From NCBI GenBank assembly GCA_903813345.2, contig CAIIXF020000011.1:10634842-10698841 (forward strand): a DNA stretch of 64,000 nt, in the 5' to 3' direction. Below the pieces are notes generated by a model. That model was given only the letters and a program-made list of their open reading frames with translations. It searched no databases and was not told where the DNA came from. The stretch is from Owenia fusiformis (Eukaryota; Annelida; Polychaeta; Sabellida; Oweniidae). Position numbers and translations under genes: made by a program. Shown here piece after piece: positions 1-10,919 of the stretch. How positions within the stretch are numbered: position 1 is the stretch's first letter; each line of letters begins with the position of its first letter.

Positions 1-594
1 TACCAAACAAAAATATTCCCGCAATATAGGGTGCATTATTGGTAGAGACTGCTGTGAATTGATGAACGAAAGTGACATCTATCTTAAATTATAAGGTAAT
101 TAATTGCGCATACATTATCATAAATTGAACCAATTAATTTGCTTGATTTAATGCCCATGCGCAAAAAACCTAACCTAAAAATGGAACCTCACGCAGATTA
201 CCCCCAGTGGAAAAGTGGAAAATAACATAATTTTTTCAGAAAATAAGTTCAACATTTTGAAAAATATGTCACAGTCACAGTGTCCCAATAACCCAGATGC
301 GAGTAGAAATAATCTTGATTTACGTCAAAGTAATATCATATTTGAAATCTACATGTAAAATTACATCTAGAAATGTGGTTTTAAAAAGTGTTTATCAACT
401 TTGAAAAAATAATTTTCTTTGAAAATGTGACTTCTAGCTCGGGGAGATTCCCCATAGACCCCATGCTATAAAATCACAAAAAATGAAATATCTTTTCTTT
501 TAGTGGACAGATAATATTTTGCTTTACTGGTTATGTGAAAATTGAGTCACTTAAATTGATAATATTCAAGTTTAAGGGAACTTTATTATCCCAT
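1..594. repeat. Old dispersed repeat, 5' flank
   Basis: No coding exon is seen. About 280-560 resembles 12985-13270 and parts of 34075-34830: the same order of short blocks, including a 'TTCCCCATAGACCCCATG' segment and a 'GGACAGATAATATTTT' segment. It is therefore a diverged interspersed element present at least three times in the window. Its class was not recognised. Confidence 0.5.
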
Positions 595-1228
595 GCCCGA
601 TTTTGTTCATATTTTGTACACACATACCCAATGGGGGTAGGAGTTCTGCTCGAGAACTGATTTTCAAAATGGCCGCTTATTTAAAAATGGCGGCCATTTT
701 AGTGCCGATTTTACAGTAATTTAGGTACTGCATATAAAACTGTAATAGCAATATGTTTTAAATGTAAAAAAGTTATAAAGGACATTGATTAAGCTAGAAA
801 TGTAAATACAAAAGAAATACATGGCAGCCATCTTGAAAAATGGCTGCCTTTGCACGTCATTTTACGATTTTTGCTGTAACTTGAAAAGTAGTGGAGCGAT
901 TTTGTTCATATTTGGTATGTGAATACTTTAAGCATAGCACAATGTCTAATTACATTTTTTGTAATAGGCAGCCATTTTGAAAAATGGCCACCATTTTTAT
1001 GTGTGTTATTAAACATTTTTTACTGTAAGTCAAAAAGTGGTAGAGCGATTTTGTTCATATTTGGTATGTGAATACTTTAAGCATGGCCCAATGTCTAATG
1101 ACATTTTGGGTATTAGGTGGCCATTTTGAAAAATGGCCGCCATTTTTAGGTGTGTTATTTTACATTTTTTATTGTAACTCAAAAAGTAGTAGAGCGATTT
1201 TGTTCATATTTTTATTTTATATGTGAAT
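595..1228. repeat. Degenerate tandem repeat, left part
   Basis: Units of roughly 130 bp share the blocks 'GATTTTGTTCATATTTGG', 'TATGTGAATACTTTAAGCAT' and a 'CCATTTTGAAAAATGG' palindrome. The array resumes at 3399 after a transposon insertion. A related copy lies at about 12070-12560 in CEP57 intron 2. It is noncoding and old, judging by the divergence. Confidence 0.6.
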
Positions 1229-3398
1229 CACTGGGGGGTATCGTGATGCAACAACACCGTGTTGTTGCATCAAGATGGCCAGACTTCCGGTGATAGATTT
1301 TCGTACGATATTTTGTTTTCCCAATTTAAACCCATTTCTAGGACGAGTTGCTCAATAATCATACACGTGCAGTTAGCTCATGATATTTAAAAAAACTCTC
1401 ATTAGTATGCATGTAGCATCATCAAGAAGCGAGAAATTCACGGTTTTAATTCCTCATTATTGATGCAACAACACCACTCTGTTTATTATCGATGATGCAA
1501 CAACACCAATGTGCTGATGCAAAAACGCCAATATAATGGATCATTGAATATCAAGAGAAACTGTTTTATGTTCTGTTTATAGGTGTTGGTCGGAACATGA
1601 ATAAAACGCGTGAGTGCTTGGTTCATGAATGAAACGTATTTTGTTTGGTTCCTTAATGTATTTGTCTTTATCAAAGTTAAAAGGATATACAAGGTAGGCT
1701 AAGTATTGAATCCCCGGGAGCCAACCTCATTGATATTGTATCTGAAAAATAAAGATTATTCATTTTCTAAATTAAATCCACTTGATTTACCGTATCGTAT
1801 GGAAATTGTTTACAAAGAACTAATATAACTAGACTTTGGAAATTGAACAAGTTCAATTTCAGACTCCAGATCTGGACTTTTTTAAGCCGAGTCATCCAGA
1901 AAAAGATGGATGGATGGATGAAATAGGAAGGAGGGATAGGACAATAGGATGGAACGATAGGAGAGAATAGAGAAGAAAGATAGGATAGAATAGCAAGGGA
2001 GGATAAGATAGGAAGGATAGGAAGGAAAGGATAGGAAGGATAGATAGATAGGAAGGAAAGGATATGAAGGATAGATAGGAAGGAACGGATACAGGGGTAG
2101 GGATAAAAGGGATAGGATAGGAAGGATAGGATAGAATAAGGAGGAACGATATGATAGAATAGTAGGATAGGATAGGAAGGATGGATGGAAGGATGGATGG
2201 ATTTTTCAACACTTTCTTCGCTACTCTTGACTTTCTATCAGGATTTGACCTACTTTTTGGACACCATATCTCAAAAGTGGGTTAAAATACTTTCTGACGG
2301 CAAAAGGCAATCACTATAAGTACACTCTTGGCTACATGTATACACAATTTCGAAGAATATAATTGAAGTATAGTGTCAGAATCACAAAAATAAGGAAAAC
2401 TTTGAATTTGACCTAGATTTTGACCTAGACATTTTTGTGTCCAAATTTTGAAGCTAGATTGCTTTTGAGGTTCCCTTCATTTAAAGGCTTTCATTAAATT
2501 AAGCTGTACTCGGTCGTATATATGTCGTATTTTACACTTCAAAATTTTTTTTCCCATTGACTTAACATGGGGCACCAAATTTAGCGATTTTGAGTTTTCA
2601 AAACGCCATAACATCCGATGAGTGTTGGTTTAATGATATTGCAGTTATACAATGCTATTATATAGAGGTTATTTACTGAGAGGGATTCAATATTGGTTTT
2701 ATTCCGGGACACATTATGATATTTCCCGAGGGCCCAGGGGGAATCTGGGATTACTGTACCCCTATCAATTAACCTTTTCGGGACCTAAATCCTATTACCT
2801 ACCTTTTTACTCAATCGGGGAGAATCCAGAGAATCCAGAGAACAATACTTCTACATGAGCGCCGTGCAAGATTTCCAATAGCTCGTCGTGTTTACCAAGA
2901 ACGAAAGATGTTTGTCCACCATTTTGAATGATACTACATGTAACTGGTATCAGGGTCATCAAGCTATGGAACAGGGGTTTATGATAATAGATTGGGTAAC
3001 TATAGCTTGTAATGTTAAAGGCGATTGAACTATGTTATAAAACAACTTCCAGTACATTATGACATTTAAAAGTATAAATTTTTGAAAATACATATAAAGA
3101 ATTTTCGCCCGCAGGACGTGTATTTTGAATGCCTGAGAAGAACGCAAATGGGTACTGGCCCGGTGTTGCAATAGTAGCATTTAAAAATCTGTTCCTCTCG
3201 ATGATGCTACATGTATACTAATGACAGTTTCTTTAAATATAGATCGTGCGCTAACTTCACGTGTATGGTTATTGAGAAACTTGTGCTAGAAATGGGTTTA
3301 AAATGGGGAAACAACATATCGTACGAAAATCTATCACCGGAAGTCTGGCCATCTTGATGCAACAACACGGTGTTGTTGCATCACGATACTCCCCAGTG
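1229..3398. mobile_element. Foldback DNA transposon with about 200-bp inverted ends
   Basis: The left end (about 1229-1435) and right end (about 3195-3398) are imperfect reverse complements, beginning CACTGGGG and ending CCCCAGTG. A candidate 5-bp target duplication TGAAT flanks the element. Each end carries a near-perfect 27-bp palindrome (1245-1271 and 3355-3381) built on GATGCAACAACACC. Extra direct copies of that motif lie at about 1460-1510. No transposase was recognised inside, so it is probably non-autonomous. The CACT(G) terminus and 5-bp duplication recall the CACTA/Chapaev/Transib groups, but assignment is uncertain. Confidence 0.75.
1905..2205. repeat. Purine-rich GGATAGGAA microsatellite
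   Basis: About 300 bp of irregular GGATAGGAAGGA-type repeats inside the 1229-3398 transposon. All G and A run lies on the plus strand. An open frame on the minus strand here is only simple-sequence translation and is not a gene. Confidence 0.85.
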
Positions 3399-3980
3399 TG
3401 AATACTATAACCATGGCATACTGTCTAATGACACTTTGGGTCGTTCAAAATGGCCACCATTTTTTACGTTTTTTACTATAACTTGAAAAGTAGTGGAGCG
3501 ATTTTGTTCATATTTGGTATGTGAATACTTATGAACCTTGCACACTGTCTCATAACACTTCGCATTGTAGGTTATCATTTTAAAAAATAGCTGTCATTTT
3601 TACATTTTTTACTATAACTCAAAAAGTTTTGGAGCGATTTTGTTCATATTTGATATGTAAATACTTTAAGCATGGCACATTGTCTAATAAAACTTTGGGG
3701 AGTAGTTAGCCATTTTGAAAAATGGCCACCATTATTTTTACTTCAAAAAGTAATAGAGCGAGCATTTACATGTATGTCTGTGCGATTTTTAAATTTTTTT
3801 ATATGTGGCTACTTAAAAGCATATAACTTCTTCTGATGACAACTTGGCTAGTGAGCAACCATTTTGAAAATGGTGGCCTTATGGGTGTTATTTTACGATA
3901 TTTGCTATATATTTTGTTTGTAAAAATGCCAGCCATTTCTGTTCGATGGGATTCGCTACGCTTTGGCGTTGCCGTTGTTC
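3399..3980. repeat. Degenerate tandem repeat, right part
   Basis: Continuation of the array interrupted at 1229. It holds the same 'GTTCATATTTGGTATGTGAA' core and 'CCATTTTGAAAAATGG' blocks. It shows that the transposon landed inside an existing repeat. Confidence 0.6.
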
Positions 3981-5021
3981 TGGTTATATACCTGCCATGT
4001 TAATTGACCCGAATCACCCTTCTGGTGGTGAAACTGGTAACTACTTACTCGCATTTGGGAAATTGGAGAGTCAGATTGATATCTTTTCTTGAAGATTTTA
4101 CTTGGAAGAAAATATTATTTTAATGAAAAATGTCAAATTAATGGAGATAAAATACTAGCTTCAGTATGAATGAAATAAGCCATGGTCTTGTGGTCTTTGA
4201 AAATATTTGAGCTCTGTTTTTCATATGAATGCTTCACATTTATTTACTGTAATTGTTATTGCGTACATGTAATTATCTGGAGGGTTTGACCTATAGTCTC
4301 AGTATTAGTCATTAAGTATTATTGCTAAATCTCTGTAATCCAGATGTTTAATCATTAGATCATGAATTATTTAGATTATGATGAAATATGTTATATAATA
4401 CCATGGATATCTATTGAGTGTATTAATAATGTAATGTTCCATCAACTTAATTGAGAAATAATTATAAGTAAATTAAGGAGACCAAGTGCTGAAATGTCCA
4501 AATTCACAAGGATTGAAAAGGAAACATTGATTGATGAATTGCAAATCACTGCCAGATAACCTTAAAAATCAAAGGATTATCAGAACATACAACTTTTGGA
4601 CCTCTTAGAAAATTGGCAACATATGAAATCTTGAAAATAGAATAAACTACTCGTTTAAGGTCCAAATCTATAACAGCAAAATTTTCTTAAATTGATTAAA
4701 TATTTATTGAATTATTACATCAATGTTACTGCATCATACAGTCATGTAGATGACTGGTACTTGAGTATGGTATGCACACTGGTGATTAATGTAAATAATT
4801 GATGTATGTATGACATCTAAGAGGGATATGCATGATATGCATGATCACTTTAAGTCATGCCTTACTTTGTAATTAATGATTTAAGAAGGTGCTTTATGGC
4901 ATCCACTCTTACTATGGTACCTTGATATCATGTGGCTCATCTACAACATCGGATAAGGAGTGGATGTTATATAAGGAATACATTGTATATTGTGTTATCT
5001 CAATCAGAATAATTGAACAAT
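3981..5021 (+). other. Upstream region of the CEP57 repeat exon
   Basis: No exon was recognised here. A TATA-like stretch (TTATATAAGG) lies at about 4967-4976, some 50 bp before the first ATG. An AG at 5006-5007 could instead be a weak 3' splice site from an upstream noncoding exon. An in-frame TAA at 5010-5012 closes the frame before ATG 5022. Whether transcription starts here is inference. Confidence 0.35.
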
Positions 5022-8000
5022 ATGTCTGTAGAACTAGGAAGTATAGCAGAGGAATGCTCTGTTAGTATATCCTCATATAAGCTGCTCCCTGGGGGTCATA
5101 AGGAAGAATTCAACTTGATCAATAGAGATTATAAAGGAGAGAACTCAGATGATCCCAGCCTCTCTTCACATAGAGAGTTACCTCCTTGGAGAAAGAACAC
5201 AAAAGGACATCGTGCATCTTCCATAATGTCATTCCAGGGTGATGTGACAGATGAGGCCATTGGTGAACTACCTGAAATGTATGATCATGATGATTATATT
5301 GATACAGCAGATGAATTGAGTGAAACTCTACCATTTGAAGCATTGAAAGATGCTGTGAGTGGTCAGATTTATACATGTGATAGAAAGCCAAAAGAGTTGG
5401 ATTCAGTAGGGGATAGTGCATATGCATCAAACCCAGTGCATAAACACAGAGATGGTTTGTCAGCTAGTGGCAGTCTGATATATACTCATGATCATAGGCG
5501 CCACATTGACCACACAGATGTCTCTGACATGAATGACTTTGACATTACAGATAAGTCACCCAAGAATATAACCAATGAAGTACAAGACCTAAACTATACC
5601 AGTACAACAGAGAGTAAGAGATCTATACCTGTTAATCCTGAAGAAGTCATGAAGAAATTACAAGCATTCAAGGATAATATAGTAGAGCCAAAGGGAGAAT
5701 CATCTTCCTCTCAACATGGTATCCTGAAGAATGCTGCAGCATACAGCACACCTAGTATAATTGTAACAGAGCCTTGTGATGAGACTGACACATCACCAGA
5801 AGAGCTCATTGAAACTGAAGGCCCACTAAGTGAATCAAGCTCTAATGTCTCTATTGATATGACTGATTTAGATAGCATCATAGATAACATTACGGCTGAA
5901 ATAAACATGCATCAAATGAAATCCAGGAAAATTAACAACAAAATCATCAGATATCAAAAACAAACACGAATACTATCGAGAGAAGTGGACCGTCGTCAAA
6001 CGAAATCTAGAAAGCTAGGAAATTACTTGAGGAAACATTCATCCAGAGCCCAGATATCAAGAAGGAGCAGTGTAGATTCTGCTCAGAGTAAACAACAACA
6101 ATCAAGGAGAGCAAGTAGAGATGAAAAAAGACAACGATCTAGAACGTCAACATTGGACTATACAATAAAAATGAAACAAGAAAACATTTATGCTGGACCA
6201 CAAGAACCTAAAAGTAAGGTCTTAAGACATGAACAAAAAATTGATGATATCATATCCTTGTCATTTACCGAACCAAAGGTCTACCTCAATCCACCAAGTG
6301 TTGTTACAGGAACAAGGAGAACAAGTGCTGCACCAGATTCTCACCACAGTGAATCAAGGAGAACAAATGCTGCACCAGATTCTCATCATGGTGAATCAAG
6401 GAGAACAAGTGCTGTATCAGATTCTCATTACAGTGAATCAAGGAGACAAAGTGCTGCACCAGATTCTCACCACAGTGAATCAAGGAGAACAAATGCTGCA
6501 CCAGATTCTCATTACAGTGAATCAAGGAGACAAAGTGCTGCACAAGATTATCATCACATTGAATCAAGGAGAACAAGTGCTGTCCCATATTCTTATCAAA
6601 GTGAATCGAAGAGAACAAATGCTGTACAAGATTTACATCATGATGAGTCGAGGAGACCAAGTGCTGTACCAGATTCTAATTACAATGATTTAAGATGTTT
6701 AAGTTCTGCATCAGATTCTCATCATAGTGAATCAAGGAAAACAAATACTGTTCAAGATTTACATCATGATGAGTCGAGGAGACCAAGTGCTGTATCAGTT
6801 TCTAATTACAATGATTTAAGATGTTTAAGTTCTGCATCAGATTCTCATCATAGTGAATCAAGGAAAACAAATGCTGTTCAAGATTTACACCATGATGAGT
6901 CGAGGAGACCAAGTGCTGTACCAGATTCAAATTACAAGGATTTAAGAAGTTTAAGTGCTGTACCAGATTCTCATACTGAGTTAAGAAGAACAAGTGTAGC
7001 AAATTCTCATCACAGTGAATTAAGATCAAGTTCTATACTAGACTCTCAGCAAAGTGAATCAAGGAGGCCTAGTGCCTTACCAGATTCTCAGGGTAACCAA
7101 TCAAGGAGACCAAGTGTTAAATCAGATGCTTATCCCAGTGAATCAAGGAAATTAAGTGCTGTGCAAGATTTTCATGGTGAATCAAGGAGTACACATGCTC
7201 TACCGGATTCTCACCACAGTGAATCAAGGAGAACAAGTGCTCTGACATATTTCCACCATAGTGAACCAAGAAGAACAGGTGCTAAATCAGGTCTTCCCCA
7301 TAGTGAACCAAGAAGAACAGGTGCTATACAAGATTCTCATCACAGTGAATCAAGGAGGCCTAGTGCCTTACCAGATTCTCAGGGTAACCAATCAAGGAGA
7401 CCAAGTGTTAAATCAGATGCTTATCCCAGTGAATCAAGGAGAATAAGTGCTGCACAAGATTTTCATGGTGAATCAAGGAGTACACATGCTCTACCGGATT
7501 CTCACCACAGTGAATCAAGGAGAACAAGTGCTCTACCAGATTCTCACCACAGTGAATCAAGGAGAACAAGTGCTGCAACAAATTCTCACAGTGAATCAAG
7601 GAAAACAAATGCAGAATCAGGTCTTCCTGATAATGAATCAAGAAGAACAGGTGCCATACAAGATTCTCATCATAGTGAATCAAGGAGCCCTAGTGCCTTA
7701 CCAGATTCTCAGGGTTACCAACCAAGGAGACCAAGTGTTAAATCAGATGCTTATCACAGTGAACTCAGGAGAACAAATGCTGTACCAGATTCTCATGGTG
7801 AATCAAGGAGAACAAGTGCTCTACCAGATTCTCATCACAGTGAACTCAGGAGAACAAATGCTGTACCAGATTCTCATCATAGTGAATTAAAGAGAGAAAC
7901 TACTGCACCAGATTCCCATCACAGTGGATCAAGGAGAAAAGGTACTGCACCATATTCTTATCACAGTGAATCAAGGAGAACAAGTACTGTATCAGATTCT

Positions 8001-10919
8001 CAACAAGGTGAATCAAGGAGAACAAGTGTGGTATTTGATTGTCATCACAGTGACTCAAAGAGAACAAGTGCTGTACCAGATTTCCATCACTGTGGATCAA
8101 AAAGAACAAGTGCTGTACCAGATTCTCACCACGGTGAATCAAGGAGAACAAGTGTGGTATTTGATTGTCATCACAGTGACTCAAAGAGAACAAGTGCTGT
8201 ACCAGATTTCCATCACTGTGGATCAAAAAGAACAAGTGCTGTACCAGATTCTCACCACAGTGAATCAAGGAGAACAACTGCTGTTCCAGATTCTCATCAC
8301 ATTGAATCAAGGATACCAAGTGCTGTACCAGATTCTCATCACGGTGAATCAAATAGAACAGGTGCTGCACCAGATTCTAATCACAGTGAATCAAGGAGAC
8401 CAAGTGCTGCACCAGATTCTCATCATGCTGAATCAACGAGAACAAGTGCTGTTCCAGATTCTCATCACATTGAATCAAGGAGAACAAGTGCTGCACCAGA
8501 TTCTCATCATGGTGAATCAAGGAGAACAAGTGCTGTACCAGATTCTCATCATGGTGAATCAACGAGAACAAGTGCTGTTCCAGATTCTCATCACATTGAA
8601 TCAAGGAGAACAAGTGCTGCACCAGATTCTCATCAAGGTGAATCAAGGAGAACAAGTGCTGTACCAGATTCTCATCACAGTGGATCAAGAAGAACAAGTG
8701 CGGTGTCAGATTCTCATCTCAGTGAAGCAAAGCGAACAAATGCCGAACCAGGTCTTCCCCATAGTGAATCAAGAAGAATAAGTACTGTATCAGATTCTAA
8801 TCACAGTAAATCAAAGAGAATAAGTGCTGAACCAGATTCTCATCAAAGTGAATCAAGAACAAGTGCTGTACCAGATTCTCATCACAGTGAACCAAGGAGA
8901 ACAAGTGCTGTACCAGATTCTCATCATAGTGATTCAAGGAGAACAAGTGATGTACCAGATTCTCATCACAGTGATTCAAGGAGAACAAGTGTTGTACCAG
9001 ATTCTCATCACAGTGATTCAAGGAGAACAAGTGCTTTACCAGATTCTCATCATGGTGAATCAAGGAGAACAAGTGCTGTACCAGATTCTCATCACAGTGA
9101 ACCAAGGAGAACAAGTGCTGTACCAGATTCTCATCACAGTGATTCAAGGAGAACAAGTGCTGTACCAGATTCTCATCACAGTGATTCAAGGAGAACAAGT
9201 GTTGTACCAGATTCTCATCACAGTGATTCAAGGAGAACAAGTACTGTACCAGAATCTCATCACAGTGAATCAAGGAGAACAAGTACTGTACCAGATTCTC
9301 ATCACAGTGGACCAAGGAGAACAAGTGCTGTATCAGATTCTCATCACAGTGAACCAAGAAGAACAAGTGCTGTACCAGATTCTCATTACAGTGAATCAAG
9401 GAGACAGGGTGTTGCACCAGATTATCATCACAGTGATTCAAGGAGAACAAGTGCTGAACCAGATTCTCATCACAGTGATTCAAGGAGAACAAGTGCTGTA
9501 CCAGATTCTCATCATGGTGAATCAAGGAGAACAAGTGCTGTACCAGATTCTCATCACAGTGAACCAAGGAGAACAAGTGCTGTACCAGATTCTCATCACA
9601 GTGATTCAAGGAGAACAAGTGCTGTACCAGATTCTCCTCACAGTGATTCAAGGAGAACAAGTGCTGTACCAGATTCTCATCACAGTGATTCAAGGAGAAC
9701 AAGTACTGTACCAGAATCTCATCACAGTGAATCAAGGAGAACAAGTACTGTACCAGATTCTCATCACAGTGGACCAAGAAGAACAAGTGCTGTACCAGAT
9801 TCTCATCACAGTGAACCAAGAAAAACAAGTGCCGTACCAGATTCTCATTACAGTGAATCAAGGAGACCACGTGCTGTACCAGATTCTCATCACATTGAAT
9901 CAAGAAGAACAAGTGTTGCACCAGATTATCATCACAGTGAATCAAGGAGAACACGTGCTGCACCAGATTCTCATCACAGTGAATCAAGAAGAACAAGTGC
10001 TGTATCAGATTCTCATTACAGTGAATCAAGGAGAAAAAGTGCTGCACCAGATTATCATCACATTGAATCAAGGAGAACAAGTGCTGTCCCATATTCTTAT
10101 CAAAGTGAATCGAAGAGAACAAATGCTGCACCAGATTCTAATCACATTGAATCAAGGAAAACAAGTGCTGCACCAGATTCTAATCACAGTGGATCAAGAA
10201 GAACAAGTGCTGCACCAGATTCTCATCACATTGAATCAAGGAGAACAAATGCTGCACCAGATTTCCATCACAGTGGATCAAGAAGAACAAGTGCTGTACC
10301 AGATTTTCATCACATTGAATCAAGGAAAACAAGTGCTGAACCAGATTCTAATCACATTGAATCAAGGAAAACAAGTGCTGCACCAGATTCTCATCATGGT
10401 GAATCAAGGAGAACAGGTGCTGTACCAGATTCTCATCACATTGAATCAAGGAAAACAAGTGCTGCACCAGATTCTCATCATGGTGAATCAAGGAGAACAA
10501 GTGCTGTACCAGATTCTCATCATGGTGAAACAAGGAGAACAAGTGCTGTACCAGATTCTCATCACATTGAATCAAGGAAAACAAGTGCTCCACCAGATTC
10601 TAATCACAGTGGATCAAGAACAAATGCTGCACCAGATCACCAAAGTGTATTGAGAAAATGTAGCTCTGTTACAGAATCAAGGCACAGTGAATCCCAGTAT
10701 GCAATTGCACCTTACCAAGCCAGTTTGTACTTGCAGTCACAACATATTTCTGTCTGTAGAACTCCAATTTCTGAACATGAGTCATTACTAAGTGGTTCAC
10801 TGATGTCTAAAGGAGCAGAGTCTGATAGACCCATTCATCAGAGGTCTCAAGTGGCTGATGAGAGAGATAGTCCTACTGATCCCAGGTTTCACTCAGAAAA
10901 TCACATGTCTCTCTCAGCT
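5022..10919 (+). CDS. Giant 5' exon: acidic head plus 14-residue repeat domain
   Basis: The reading frame opens at ATG 5022 (A at -3; in-frame TAA at 5010) and would run to a stop at 11118-11120 if unspliced, or to the GTAAGT donor at 10920. Residues 1-about 300 are acidic and Ser/Thr-rich. Residues about 300-430 are basic with possible coiled-coil character ([20 protein letters not shown]) and RRSS/RRAS motifs. Residues about 430-1870 are the [14 protein letters not shown]-type repeat. The last 100 residues are non-repetitive. No known enzymatic domain is seen. It is either the N-terminus of CEP57 or a separate disordered protein of up to 2,032 residues. The frame stays open over 6 kb with clear amino-acid-level conservation of the repeat, which favours real coding. 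Confidence 0.75.

Noticed and set aside
1230-3400. CRISPR-like look of the repeated GATGCAACAACACC palindromes
   Set aside because: Eukaryotic context, only a few copies, no regular spacers, and they lie in the inverted ends of a transposon.
5013-5021. Start of the repeat frame at 5013
   Set aside because: That codon is TTG. The first ATG is at 5022 and there is a TAA directly upstream at 5010-5012.
6214-6309. A possible 96-bp intron (AAA|GTAAGG to TTGTTACAG) just before the CEP57 repeat
   Set aside because: Phases match, but the interval is open and there is no need for an intron. Kept as coding; cDNA would settle it.
8797-10131. Antisense frame of 444 residues and forward frames with [14 protein letters not shown] repeats across the CEP57 repeat
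   Set aside because: They exist because the 42-bp unit is a multiple of three and lacks stops in those frames. The [14 protein letters not shown] frame has the non-repeat head and tail and the splice link to CEP57.
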